DNA from: Xanthoparmelia taractica
Taxonomy: Eukaryota; Ascomycota; Lecanoromycetes; Lecanorales; Parmeliaceae
DNA: 64,000 nucleotides
Assembly: GCA_033085395.1 (NCBI GenBank)
Contig: JANQBS010000069.1
Coordinates: 1-64,000 of the forward strand
Reading direction: 5' to 3'
The notes under the pieces are model-generated. The model was not told the origin of the DNA. It ran no database searches and worked only from the letters and a program-made list of their open reading frames with translations. The position numbers and the translations under genes are program-made. Below are positions 52,226-63,975 of the stretch, piece after piece (within the stretch, counting starts at the first letter, position 1; the number at the start of each line of letters is the position of its first letter).

Positions 52226-55200
52226 ATGTTCTTGCAGTCTTCCGTTTCTGGTCTCAGGCAGCTCTTCTCCACCGCGCCCTCACCTCACACCCCCAGAGGC
52301 CAACGTCAGCTCGAATCGGTCACTGAAGAAGCGCATACCTACGATCTACTCTATCCCGAAGGCGAGACACTACGGCAAGGACAACACTATGCGTACCCTC
52401 TCAGGTTAGGGGATCCTTCCTCCGCCGCCGCAGCAGCAAGTAGCTCAGATGACCGAGGAGGGTTGGACATACAGAGTCCTCGAGACGTCCGGATCATCAT
52501 AGCTCAGGATGCAAGTGCTCTGTCATCACAGCCTCGTGTCATTTTTGACTCCCATCCTCCACCACCAATACCTCAAGCGCGCAATGCTACGTTCCCAGAA
52601 GCCTCCAAGCACGGCCTTCGAAAGGGTGGCTCTTTTACAGGAGGGAGGAGCAATGACAACGTGAAAGAACCACATACCGCTCCACATACCCGACAGTCTT
52701 CCTTCTCCCAAACCGCTCAGTCTATATTCACGTCACCAACATCTCCCCTATCTCCAGTGAGTGAGCTTGGTGGCCTCTTTAGCAACACTGGAAGACGCAA
52801 CAGTGGTCTAAGGCCTGCGACCAGTGATGGCGAGACTGCGCAGAGCAAGATTGCGAGAGAAATCCGAGAAGAGACGGATGCTTTGTTGGATTGCATGTTT
52901 GGCGCTACAGGATTTCCGTCTATCTCCAGTACAAAGCTTCATGTCGGACCACCCAAAGCATTGGACGCTGGGAACGATAAAAGCGTAGACTCAGCTGCGA
53001 GAGATCCATCCTTTCCGAGTTCGTTCCCAAAAAGAAGAACTCCTCTGACTCGATCAACGACTGCTGCCGACCTTAAATCACTGTCGACCGCCGTCGAGTC
53101 TCGTGATGCAGATCTACAGCCTCCGCGCCCCACCAGCTCTTCAATACTGATCACTCGGCTTTTCACAATCGACCCCAAGGAGTCTGCGCACCTCACTCAA
53201 GGTCGCGACGAGCCAGCGAAATCAGCCCGCGGTCAGCCACGTCATGAAGGTGATCATGCGTCAGTTCCGGGTAGAACCAAAGCGAAGCAGCTGAAGACTC
53301 CAACGTATGCGGTAGCTTTTCTCCTTCAAATGCCAGTACACAGGCAACGGCCATCCACCCCGTCCATGCAACACTTCTCCCCGCAAAGGCCGAGCCCTAT
53401 GGGCTTCGCTGCGATCAACACTCAGTCGTGGCCGCGAGAGGGCGCTCAGGTCAATGGCATCGCCTCCGACTCTAACCACGATATCGAATACGTCATTGCC
53501 CACTGGACTATTTTGCTTCGAGCCCTGTCTTCTCTGGAAATCGTTGCTCGTTGCAAAATCAGCGATGCACTGGTCAGGCAGGAGCTTCCGTACTTAGACA
53601 TTGTCTTTACTGAACACTCAAAGGCTCCTGATCCAGGCACAGGCATCAAACTGAACATGGTAAAACCACCAATGCAACGAACATTGCAGCTTCCTGCTGG
53701 GGCATTGCAACAATGCTTGGCAGTCCAGAATATCACTGGATCAGCTGGAAAAAGGATAGCGCTTGCTTTGAAGACTCGCAGAGTTATTGCGGGCCAGCCT
53801 AGATGGGGTATCTGGAGAGAGGAAGCCCGTTTGGTTGGGGCGTGCCTTGGAGGGCGAGATCAGAACTTCTTTCTCTTCAACTTGCTAACCGCCTTCCTTG
53901 GAAGTCACACCGAGTGGTTGGAGTCTCTGGGCCCGAGTCGATACAGGCGGCGTCACGCAAAGCATTCGAACGACGTCAATGGTGAAGTGATTGCGATACA
54001 ACACCGTACCGTCATAGTGTCGCAAGACAAAATGACCGCCCGCCGACTGATATTCTTGCTGTCTGCCTTCCTACCAGGCGGTCACAAGAAGCTCACCGTT
54101 GAGGGGCAGAGCCAGTCTGATGCGAGTTGGTCGCACGTTGGATGCTCTCAGTCCCCTCCTTCAGGTGTACTCATGGAACGACGACAATCTTTGCGCAGGA
54201 CGATGAATAGAAGGAATGGGGAAAACCGTGCCGCCGTTAGCGTCACACCCCACGCAAGATCGATCAGTTTCTCCGGATCAGATGCAGCACCAGGTGATGA
54301 TGCCATGCCTGAGGGTTTGAGCATCCAACATCGAAGCCGAAGAACATCAGATGCGCGGTCAATCAGGAGTGCCGCTCTACCTATATCGTCCAATGCTTCC
54401 ATGACACGGAAGAGCAGCACAACCACAACTGCGACCGTGATACCCGAACCTGTAATCGATACCACCGTAATCCCTGCCACTCACCTTTCAATTCATCCAA
54501 AGGACTTACGAATTGGCACTGCAGCAGAACCAAGGCCAGAGAGCGGTGGAACTTTTGCCTCCTTGTCGTTGAGGCGCACTCTTTCCCGGTCCGAAAGTAA
54601 TGAGCATGGCACTGCAAGCTCTGATTCACTTTCAGGAAGCCGATGGGGCAGTATGATCAGTGGTTTCTGGAGTGGTCGGCGTGCCTCATCTACCGAGGAT
54701 AGTGATCTCTTAGCTTCGTCTGAGGAGGGTCTTGGGATCTCAGGGGTGTCCAATGAGCTACGCGGTCGAGGGTCAATGAGCAAGCTCGCTCAAATGGTGG
54801 AAGAGGTGGACATGAGCGGCAAAACTCAGCATCCGCTGCAAAGCAACACCGCGACACCTCCGAGCCCGGTCAGCCCAAAGCGTTTGCACTTTACGAGCCA
54901 GGCAGTTGGTAAAGCTTCGTCCCCAAAGGACACTCCGGAGACTCTAGGAATTGATCACTTCCCTCTCAAGCTTTCGATCGATCAAGACGATGGCGTGGTG
55001 GACGTGGACTTGCCCCCAAATTTTCCATACTCTTCTTCTTTTACATCTATCACGAGCTCTTCCTTGGCTCCCCCCACTGCTAACAGTAGCTTTAACGACC
55101 GTCAGTCACTGCATGGACGGATTTCTGTTGTCAATTCTCCGCACAGAGGTCCGGAAACCGCCGTCGATGTTGCTGGCTGGTTGCGGAAGTACCACCAGGA

Positions 55201-55828
55201 CTTTGCACTTCAAGCAGTCCGCCCTTACGACAACCTCAAAGAGGACGTCAAACGTTCAATGCGAGCTGAGCCAACTCCCGCTATCACCACCTCTACGAGC
55301 GAAGGTGCGCATGCGGCCAGTGAATGGACGGAGATTTGCACAACGCTGATTGCAGATACCACCAATTTCACCGTCACGCGGCTCTGTCTCCGACGAAAGA
55401 ACGCAACATCACCTCATCATCAAGCCGATGCGCTGCTTGAGAGTAGCGCCACCGGTAATGCATCCGAGGAAGAAATCATAGAAGAGCCCATCATGGACAT
55501 GGATCCTACCCTCATCGACGCTGTCGAGCGTGTCCTTGCTCAAAGCGGTCAGTCATCCCGCGCTGTGTCTCGACCTCCTTCACCGTCTCGCCATACTCCC
55601 AGCGAAGACAACCCTGGATTGGAAGTCCCGCGAAGCGAATGCAAGAAGATGGTTTTGGGTGCTCTGGAACAAGTGGCCAAGAGCGTCAGCGCTGAGCTGT
55701 CCTCTCGATCCCATGTTGAAAAGAACGTTGCGGGTTCGCATAGAGGAAGGGAGAATCTGCCCACCGATAGTACCCTGAGAGAGGGAGTGCGGAAGTGGCT
55801 GAATGAGGTGAAAAGGGAAGGCTCATGA
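52226..55828 (+). CDS. Folliculin-interacting protein family, LST4-like
   Basis: A single exon encodes 1,200 residues. I place it in the FNIP/LST4 family, whose yeast member forms the Lst4-Lst7 complex that acts on the Gtr2 GTPase and activates TORC1 at the vacuole. Supporting segments: the N-terminal DENN-type strand DVRIIIAQDASALSSQPRVIFDS near residues 90-115; EIREETDALLDCMFGATGF near 210-230; NITGSAGKRIALALKTRRV and DQNFFLFNLLTAFLGSHTEWLESL near 505-570; HRTVIVSQDKMTARRLIFLLSAFLP near 590-615; and a C-terminal block with VAGWLRKYHQDFALQ and WTEICTTLIADTTNFTVTRLCL near 980-1060. Long Ser-rich disordered regions lie between. The family call rests on remembered patterns, so it is less certain than IML1. 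Confidence 0.75.
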   Translation: MFLQSSVSGLRQLFSTAPSPHTPRGQRQLESVTEEAHTYDLLYPEGETLRQGQHYAYPLRLGDPSSAAAAASSSDDRGGLDIQSPRDVRIIIAQDASALSSQPRVIFDSHPPPPIPQARNATFPEASKHGLRKGGSFTGGRSNDNVKEPHTAPHTRQSSFSQTAQSIFTSPTSPLSPVSELGGLFSNTGRRNSGLRPATSDGETAQSKIAREIREETDALLDCMFGATGFPSISSTKLHVGPPKALDAGNDKSVDSAARDPSFPSSFPKRRTPLTRSTTAADLKSLSTAVESRDADLQPPRPTSSSILITRLFTIDPKESAHLTQGRDEPAKSARGQPRHEGDHASVPGRTKAKQLKTPTYAVAFLLQMPVHRQRPSTPSMQHFSPQRPSPMGFAAINTQSWPREGAQVNGIASDSNHDIEYVIAHWTILLRALSSLEIVARCKISDALVRQELPYLDIVFTEHSKAPDPGTGIKLNMVKPPMQRTLQLPAGALQQCLAVQNITGSAGKRIALALKTRRVIAGQPRWGIWREEARLVGACLGGRDQNFFLFNLLTAFLGSHTEWLESLGPSRYRRRHAKHSNDVNGEVIAIQHRTVIVSQDKMTARRLIFLLSAFLPGGHKKLTVEGQSQSDASWSHVGCSQSPPSGVLMERRQSLRRTMNRRNGENRAAVSVTPHARSISFSGSDAAPGDDAMPEGLSIQHRSRRTSDARSIRSAALPISSNASMTRKSSTTTTATVIPEPVIDTTVIPATHLSIHPKDLRIGTAAEPRPESGGTFASLSLRRTLSRSESNEHGTASSDSLSGSRWGSMISGFWSGRRASSTEDSDLLASSEEGLGISGVSNELRGRGSMSKLAQMVEEVDMSGKTQHPLQSNTATPPSPVSPKRLHFTSQAVGKASSPKDTPETLGIDHFPLKLSIDQDDGVVDVDLPPNFPYSSSFTSITSSSLAPPTANSSFNDRQSLHGRISVVNSPHRGPETAVDVAGWLRKYHQDFALQAVRPYDNLKEDVKRSMRAEPTPAITTSTSEGAHAASEWTEICTTLIADTTNFTVTRLCLRRKNATSPHHQADALLESSATGNASEEEIIEEPIMDMDPTLIDAVERVLAQSGQSSRAVSRPPSPSRHTPSEDNPGLEVPRSECKKMVLGALEQVAKSVSAELSSRSHVEKNVAGSHRGRENLPTDSTLREGVRKWLNEVKREGS

Positions 55829-58552
55829 CCGGAGGGCTTCTACTCACGATGCGTTTGCCTATTCGAGCGAGCACACTGGACATGTCTTCATTTCTACATG
55901 GTTGCACATATGGCGTGGCGGTGGCTGCTGGCTCCTTTATGCTGCGATTTAGCGGGTTCCTGGGACGTGATACCCGCTTTTCCTTTCGTTTTTTTCTCAG
56001 TCTAGATACCCAAGGGCGGGCGAGCTTCATGCAGATGATAATGACAATGACAATAGTATGCATTTTTGCAAATGTGTCCACTACGCTACCATGCTGTGAC
56101 TATTTCGTCCTTTTCTTTAGACCTTCTGCCCACTTCTCCATCTTTGTATTTGATATTCTGTTGATTCTTTGAAGCATTAGAGACATACCAGAAGACAAGC
56201 CTATAACCTCCACCACCTACCCAAATATACTAACCCATCAACATCCAATACCAACCAGCTCAGCATCGACTTTCGCAAACCCAAGCACAGCTAAGGTAGG
56301 TAGCGTACTGAGAGGAGGGAAAGGCGCAGCGAGGACTGAAGCTTCGGCTTGCGTTTGTGATAGTGAGTTGGAATTGTCTATTACTACTGTAATCGTTGAG
56401 GTTTGGAGGAAGGAATGTCGCGTCAATACAGTGGGAAGGCTGTTCCTTTTTTTTTTCTCCCTTTTTTTTCCTTCCTACTTTCTGGTAGTTCGCTCACTGG
56501 ACGCAAATTTGCGGTTATATAAATTTAGGTATGGTAAGATATGCTTGGTTTTACGAGAACTATAGACCAAAGGTCCACTCTGCTTGGCTTGGGCGATATC
56601 TGGCTATAGCGAAAGAGCCACGTCAAATTACGTACTCGCACGTTGCGCAGCGGCCTGGTTCATTAAGCACCATATTTCTTTCCACGATAAATATGGACGT
56701 TCGTGGCGACACAAGCGTCGTGGCGGAATAACTTGTGCTTTGGTCTTGAGATGGCGACGGCGATCTCGTCCGGCTACTAAGGCAACCCTCTGCGAAAAGT
56801 GATTGACGAATGAGATATCTTTGTACTTCCGCATCCGATGGTGCATGACAATCATGCATTGCGTCCCCGGATTAAAAACCCCTCATTGGCGGAAATCATG
56901 CTTTTAACATCATGCTGCAGCGAGGTTAAGGTCAGTAATGCCGACTCCACCTGCAGCAGCAAAGAACCCGATATTCAAGAAGAGGCAGATTGACCAGCTT
57001 GATCAAGCACCGCCACTCTTACTACCCGATGGCTCCATCCTCGACGTAGCCCCGTACGCACTGTCCCCCGTCAAGTGCCGTGTTAGAGTGCTGAATTATC
57101 GCTGGGCGTTCCTCGTGGCACTTAACGACGTGCGGAGTACCACGGGAAACCACTTTCCATTCGCGAGATTAGCTCAAAAGTTGATCCTTGTACTGGACCT
57201 GGAAATAGCAAGGGGCGCGGAATTGTGGGCCAGAGCTTCGCAGAGTTGGGCCTCGAGCAGCAACCGAGGCGCTTCGATGGGCTACTCGTAGCCAGCCATG
57301 TGAAGGTGACGAATCTGCCTGCACTCGAATGTGTGCGAAGTCGAGATGAAGGACATTTGCATGCAGTTATTCAGAGAGGTACGGGTCAGGATATAGTTGC
57401 TATGGGTCTTGGATGTAGAGTCATTTGTAGCTCTCATCAAAGATGGAATCGGAGGGTTTGACTGAAACCATCTCATGTTGATATTAGGTGCCTGGACGAC
57501 ACTAGTAAAAGATGGAGAGGTGCTTGACTTAGGAGGGCTGGGGTCGGAGCTAGTATGATGGGAGACGGTGTAGAAGACCGCTATGGAGTTCGTTGGAGTG
57601 CAGGAGAGCAAGGAGAGGTTTGGGGAGCAAAATAGCATTTCAGGTGCCGACTTGGGGACTATTGGAGAGGTAACTGTTGGTCTCGTAAAGGGAATACATA
57701 TGAAACTTTTTGGGAAGGCACTTTTTTTTTCGAGAGATAATAAGATATGTATGTAGAAGCGGACAGTAAGGTCATTTTCAGCCTTGGTCCCCTTGTTCCC
57801 ATTTGATTCAGTAGAGTATGTTTTAAATGACAGTGCCATCATGCTATGTGACACATAGCTGGCTGAGGGCTCATCTTAAGTTATAAGACTTATTTTGGTA
57901 TGAATGTTTCAGGAGTAGAGAAGAGAGCAATAAAAACGTCGACCGAGGCCCGTAATTGACTCGGATCTGTCTCTATGATATGCAAGACCGGGCATCGGGC
58001 TTCAATGTAACAGGAGAAGCTGTTCCAGTCTCCCTATAAAGAGGCCAATAGATAGAATTTAGACCATATCGCCGTGAGAAGCGGACGAATAGTTACGCAA
58101 TTAAACACTGCCATACGAAAGTACTGAAAGCTTTGGAGTTGCGTGGTGTCGGCGCTTTCCATTTGTGAGCATGTACGATTGCGACCAAAACTTCCATGTG
58201 CATGCCAGATACCTAGGGTCAGTAATAAAGCTTCAAAAGATCTTGCTGTTCTTTATGTATGTATCATCTCTTGATTGCAAAATTGAAAGAGGGAAGGAGT
58301 GCCAATACGCCAAGTCGACGGAAGGTGAGACTAAGCGCTGGGCAGCGCTTAGTCTTGTTCCCAGCCACCGAGCCACCGCATCTCCAACACCTCCTCAAGT
58401 GCAAATCTTCGTTCCTTCCCTCTATACCCTCTTTCGCTCCTTTAAGCCTTTTCTTCCATGCCTGGCGTGCCATGCTACTTACCTTATCCCTTTACTTATA
58501 GGCTTTATCATACAGCGCACCGGACAATCGGAAGCAGACTGCGGTAGCCATC
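55829..58552. other. Intergenic region with one doubtful small ORF
   Basis: About 2.7 kb. A plus-strand frame of 117 codons from ATG 56938 (MPTPPAAAKNPIFKKRQ...) and an overlapping frame to 57461 look mildly protein-like but share no motif I know, and no splice sites join them convincingly. The antisense frame 57282-57854 is equally unsupported. The rest is simple or T-rich sequence. Confidence 0.4.
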
Positions 58553-59655
58553 ATGAGGTATTTCGATGACGGAGATTTAACGGATGGCTTGGTATAACAC
58601 TCTGTCATACATGTCTGTTCAATCCCTTACTGACAAGCCGTCCCCTTTCTCAGCAACTCACTCCTAAACATATGCCGGTGGAACACATTGAAGGCGATTA
58701 TCACGTCGTCTGGACATTTTGCAGAGGAAAGAGGCGAACGCTGGATTGGAGCTCACAGATCGACCTCTCACATTGGGAGCTGAAATTTCAGAAAATACCG
58801 CCCGAGGAAGGGGGCGATGGAAGACACTTCAATGTCTCTCTGAATTTCGGCTCACTCGAGCTCGAATACATCTTGAACTATCAAGATCAGGTCGTCAACC
58901 GTGTGGAATTGGTGACGAACAAAGCACCTGGTGAAGGCTCTGTGGAGAACGAGGCCATGGTCACCTTTAGTGAAGTCCGCGACGAGTCTGGTTATCCCTA
59001 CCTGCGCTTCAGCTTTTCCACCAACGAGCATAACCCGGACGACGATATGGTAAATATAGAGTTCGTGGCCAAGAGAACCGACGAGACGGGCGCGCATCAG
59101 CTGGGATTGACGAAGAATGAGAAGCTGAGGTTGGGATATGCAGTATGGGACGATGGCACATTCGAGTCGGAAAACTCAGACGAAGAGGCCACCGGTCAGA
59201 GTGCGGATAGTCTGAACAAGCAGCTCCAACGCCATATTGAGGCTTCGGTAAAAATACACGCAAAGCTAGTCACGATGAGGAACAACGTCGACAAACAAGT
59301 AGCGAATGCAACAAATGGAATGCAGCAAGCCTTGAACCAAGCCTGGCGCTCAGCTTCCCACGCCGAGACCAGCCTTCAAGCGCCCTTTGATGCTTCTGCA
59401 ACCGGAATGTCACCGCCGCCCGCCCGTCGGAAGAGAGGCGAAGCTCCAACAGCCGAGGAACTCCAGTTACCGCTATCCCAGCGTAGGAAGAAGGGCAGCG
59501 GACCCGAACGGACACCCATATCAATGGAAGATGATGAATTGCCAAACAGCATCGCGAGACCCGGCGGGTACAAGCGGAAGAATAATGAAAAGGCACCACG
59601 GAAGAACAAAGGTGGAAGGCCACCTGGACGAAAAAGTATGCGGAAATCTATATAA
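58553..59655 (+). CDS. Hypothetical nuclear-type protein with AT-hook-like C-terminus
   Basis: I do not recognise this family by name. Two exons encode about 346 residues: 58553-58591 and 58654-59655. The short first exon (MRYFDDGDLTDGL) is inferred from an ATG, a GTATAA donor and a CAG acceptor that keep the frame open into the ATG at 58672, so the shorter form from 58672 (327 residues) is the alternative. Residues ~20-165 look like a compact beta-rich domain (HVVWTFCRGKRRTLDW, FNVSLNFGSLELEYILNY, LRFSFSTNEH). Residues ~190-260 look helical. The last ~80 residues are basic, with several nuclear-localisation-like clusters and a GGRPPGRKS motif that resembles an AT-hook. Confidence 0.72.
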
Positions 59656-62600
59656 ACAGAGATATTATAAAGTGAAAACCTTGGGCGCTAAGTGGTCTCT
59701 TTCTTCTTAGGTGATATCAACACTGTTGCCCAGTACCTTGTTGACATAGCCGGAGCCGGTTCACAAGGTTCAGGAGGCTAGAAGACATCACGATTCAACA
59801 GCATCATTTTTAGGGCGGCATAATCATTCGGCTGTAATTATTTTGATCCCAGCAAGCGAGCGTCTCACGCATGAATGTCCATACCAAGAGTCAATCCCAG
59901 CAGAGTACAGCGCAGAACGACCAGATTGGGCCCTCTTGGTGAAAGTGACCATGCTCTAAGTATACCCCTAAGGATACAGTGCTCCCTGTTTGACATCGAG
60001 GGGCTCATCTTGTCTTACTGGCATGAGGCCCAAAGAACTCATGGCCCCTACTGTTTCAATGCCCTGTCTTATACGAAAAGCTAGAGTATCCAATAACTTT
60101 TATTCTAGCCATTGTTACTCTCGAAATACGATTTAGCATATCGTTCAGATGTACTTTGCTCCCGGGAATGTCTACCGTGAGTCGGACTCTCGATTATATC
60201 TTGACGTGCCCAGAAGTATTTTCTTTACGCTCGCTTATGTCTTACGAGTCTACCATTCTTCCCTTTTTTCGGCCTTGAACCCTTCGCTCTTTCCTCATCA
60301 AATTATCTCACTCCTCACTAATGACCATCATCCCCCCACCCCCCCACTCTCCTACTCTTCCAACAGCGCCTCTTCTTTACTCCCATTCTTCTTCTGCGCT
60401 CCAAAACATCCCCCAAGGCCTTGGGCATCGACTTCCGCACATCTCCTCCCCACAGCATCCGTCCGTTGCCGCCATTTGGCCCGTTCTTACCGACTGAAAC
60501 ATTCACATGTCATCTCATTTTTCAAATTGCTATGCCACACCTTGGTACTTTTCTCGTACGCTAGCGCCATTCTGTGACATTTCTCTCCTTCGCTTGCTAT
60601 TTCCGGGACATTGACATCCAGCTCCTCTTTCTTGCCGAAAGCCGAAACTGTACGCTACGCTTTGCGAGAGAGAGAGAGAGAGGTAGAGAGGGAGAGAGGG
60701 AGAGGGTCTTTGCGCGGATGATTGTAATTTTCCCGGTCCGTTTCCTGGCTATGTACGGATAAGAAATGTTCTGGAGTTATGTCGTTCGTTCGTCTGTGAC
60801 TTCGCGGTTGATTGATAGGTTAATCATTCGGTCGCTCGCGATCTCGTGCGAGAGAAAGGGAAAGGGAAAGGGAAACGGAAATAGGAAGCTGTATCTCTTT
60901 ATCTCATCCTGAAGCTGGGTAAGGATGGGTTATTGTCAGATGGAGGGGGCTGATTATCTAGAGCGGTTGCTGGGGTTCAGCGGGGAAAGAGAGAGCGTGG
61001 ACTGCGCTGTTTTGCTGATTTCGTTGGGATGGGGATGGGGATGGAGATGGATGGGTGGGAGGGAGGTTGAGAAGTGGGCGTGCTCTTGCGTTATGGGCGT
61101 GCTTGGAGGTGGAGATGGGGATGGCGTTTGGGCGTGCGTGGTGGTTGGGTGGTGGGTATGCATGAAATGTACTCCGCCCTGTGGGCGGGGGCAAGTGGGG
61201 GGGCTTTGTTCAGCGTAGATGATGCTAGGGAAGTGCTGGGATGGCCGTCTTGAGCTCTAGTTACAGACAGACGTAAGACTTCGCCGTGTCGTTGCCGTGG
61301 TCTATATATCTTCGGCGCCGGGGGAATTAGGGCAAGTTAGATTTGATCGGCTGAACCAGCATTATTGACATGCCCTGGCGCGTCAGGCATTTGGTCGATG
61401 CATCTCCCTTGCGGCTTTGTTGGTGCAGCGATGTATCCGCTGGCATGTTTGAGAGTAGCACCTGTTCACCGCATCTACGCTTGAAAAGGTAAAGAGCGGG
61501 ACCGAGCTAGGTTAATATACTTGGTTGGCAAGCAAGGATAGGAGGCATGATGTTTGGCCGGGCAAAGCTGTGATTCGGATGCTGAGTGCGATGTAGGAGG
61601 AGAATGGGAGTATGGGAGGAGGGGAGCATTGAAGTGGTGGCGCTTGGGGATGTGGTTATTCAGTTCATGGGTATAGATGTACTCGGGGGGGCGGGGGGGG
61701 GGCGGGGTGAATTGGAGCTGATGGTTGGTAAGGTTGTTATGATAAGGAAGTACGCGAAACGAATAGCCTTATGAAGTCATCACCTATCTTCTCGGCCTTG
61801 TGATTACCAAAGGCCTCAACTTACAGACTCCTACGCCGGTCACGAATGTGACTCCAAGTGCGGACCTCCGTGGGTGCTACACCCTCATTACTCCTAAAGA
61901 AGGTAATCTTTCACTTTTGAATGGCTTTCACGGCCAGCATTCTCCCGAGTAATAGTAGATAGAATATCTTGTCTTGTCGAGCAACATACGGTCGTATCGT
62001 GGCCTCCTGATCCAAAGAAAGGCGCCTTATCTGAATAATACGTACAGCCTCCGAACAAACTCTGGGCATCTACAATTACCTGATCCCGCCGAGGGAGACG
62101 GCAGCACCATAATCAGGGGACGCGAAAGCCACCGTGTCGAAAGACAAAAAAGCGCATGGTACGATGACGCTAATGATAATGAGATGATTGGACCTGGGAA
62201 TGCATACTTTGATAATCATATGCAGCGACGGTTCGTCGGGTGGAGCCTATTTGGAAAACTCTCCATCCTGGCCGGGCGGGATACCGGTGTATCAGGTTAT
62301 TGGGATGGCTCTCACGGTTGAGGAGATGGAAAGGGGAAAAGGGGTGTGAGTATCAAGCTGGAGAGAGTATGGAGTGGATGCTTTGCGGATGATTGTTTCA
62401 TTGATTGAGATTGTTGAAAGAAGATTGAGGTGATGGGAAATGCGCGCCTTTGACTACGTTGCATCTAACAGACAAACAAACATTGCTTGCAAATGTTTTG
62501 TGAGAATAGGGAAAACTGAAAACGAAAAAAGAAACCCCGCGCCGATGTGCTGATCCAGTCATATAGCCCCAATTAAATCCTTTGTCACCACCACTCGAGC

Positions 62601-62718
62601 CGGCAGGGTACAAGACCTCTACGCATACAGGGGCGACATTCCGTGTCCAGACCAGAACGGTGGGCAGACCCAGCGCTGCCTTCGTGATGCACCAGCAGCC
62701 TGGATTCCAATTCCAGAA
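59656..62718. repeat. 3 kb gene-free region rich in simple sequence
   Basis: No gene is supported. It holds a C-run (about 60,332-60,346), GA/GGGA-type arrays (about 60,666-60,705 and 60,855-60,880), a GGGGAT array (about 61,025-61,066) and a long G-run with single interruptions (about 61,685-61,706). The last two could form G-quadruplexes. Open frames such as 60149-60577 and 61974-62321 have no recognisable content. Confidence 0.6.
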
Positions 62719-63975
62719 TCAGGAGGATTTCCTCCGCCGATCCGGCGTCTTTGGCGACAATGCATCCTCAGGCGTCGGCAGCACCCCACGAGGCGATAAG
62801 CAATAGTGCCAATCGATAGCCCTTTCCCGATCTCCACGAGCGACCGCCAGAGCTGTCCACGCTTGCTCCTCGTTCATATCCCCGCCCATCAGGTACGCCA
62901 TGTCTTCATCCGGAAACGTCTTGTTCTCAGCCCCAGCAAGAGTGAGTGCATCGACCGCTTGTCTCTTCTGCAACGTGTAGAGCAATTTCTCCTGGTTCAT
63001 TCCGACGGCGTTGACTGAGATGACGGCGCGTGCGGGGTCGCCAAAGCGTTGCTCGACCGAGTAGCCGTAGACGTTGAGGAAGGCTTGGATGGTCGCCGAG
63101 TCCATGAAGCCTGCGAGGGCAAGATTGACCAGTTCGAGGCCCCCCTTTAAGAAGCTGTGGTCCGTCTCACCGCCTTCGTCCTTTTCGGTTCGCCCACGGC
63201 GCAATTGGTATGGATGAATGGGGATGCCAAGCATATATGTCCAAGCGTTCAAAATGACATGCAGTCCACAAGTATTCCTGCCCACTTGTCGAGGTGTTCG
63301 CATCACGCTAGCGGGTCTGAATAAGACCGGAGTCTTGGAACCGTTCGTATCGAGCCAGTCAGAACGCTGGATGATTTCTCGAGCCTTATCCATAATTGTT
63401 GGCACAGGTACTGTACCTGGTCTGCTGTCAAATATCTGTAACTGGACCGTCATCGGTTGGTCATTGACCAATTCAGCCACACAAAGTACAAGATGGCCGA
63501 CATATTGGATTCGTTCATTGCCATCCCCTGGATACTCGAGTATTTCATCGTCTACAGGAGAAAAGAACAAGGGCATGATGAACCTGCTCCATCTGCCGAC
63601 CGCCCCAACGCTTTTCTGTCCACCTCCAGGCGCGAATACGTCCATCCCAGCATAAGTGAAGTCAAAGTCTGCGCGCCTCAGACGCTTGAGGCCTTCCCAA
63701 ATGGGTGCTATGCCAAGTATTACGTCGTAATCGGCCATGTTCGAGAAGCTGGGTATGACTGAAGCATCTTTCCGCGCGCCTTGAGTAGTCCGGACATTCT
63801 TCGCTTTCAAAGCTTGATTGTTGGCAAGACCTCGGACCAGGCTTTCCCGCCAGTTTCTTGGGGACCGAACGGAAGGCCGCGCTGGTGAGGATCTCTTTGC
63901 AGGACCAGTTGGAATGGCTGAAGTACCATGAGTGCCTGAAATTCCCGCGACGGAATCTTGACTGGAAGGCGGCAT
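62719..63975 (-). CDS. Ulp1-like (C48) cysteine protease with C-terminal UBA-like segment; 5' end may lie outside the window
   Basis: A cysteine protease of the Ulp1/SENP fold, expected to act on SUMO or a related modifier. From ATG 63975 the frame gives 418 residues. The frame remains open upstream to the window edge, so the true start may lie beyond it. The likely catalytic residues are H161 (YVGHLVLCVAEL), D183 (QIFDSRPG), the oxyanion Q230 and C236 (RQVGRNTCGLHVILNAW), with Q and C six residues apart as in SENP enzymes. Near the C-terminus, residues ~355-395 (DMAYLMGGDMNEEQAWTALA...GDRERAIDW) resemble a UBA ubiquitin-binding fold. The first ~70 residues are Ser/Pro/Arg-rich. The catalytic His is not followed by the Trp usual in Ulp1. 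Confidence 0.8.
   Translation of the reverse strand: MPPSSQDSVAGISGTHGTSAIPTGPAKRSSPARPSVRSPRNWRESLVRGLANNQALKAKNVRTTQGARKDASVIPSFSNMADYDVILGIAPIWEGLKRLRRADFDFTYAGMDVFAPGGGQKSVGAVGRWSRFIMPLFFSPVDDEILEYPGDGNERIQYVGHLVLCVAELVNDQPMTVQLQIFDSRPGTVPVPTIMDKAREIIQRSDWLDTNGSKTPVLFRPASVMRTPRQVGRNTCGLHVILNAWTYMLGIPIHPYQLRRGRTEKDEGGETDHSFLKGGLELVNLALAGFMDSATIQAFLNVYGYSVEQRFGDPARAVISVNAVGMNQEKLLYTLQKRQAVDALTLAGAENKTFPDEDMAYLMGGDMNEEQAWTALAVARGDRERAIDWHYCLSPRGVLPTPEDALSPKTPDRRRKSS

Noticed and set aside
57282..57854. Minus-strand ORF of 190 codons
   Set aside because: Ser/Thr-rich low-complexity translation without motif, competing with weak plus-strand frames; no support for either.
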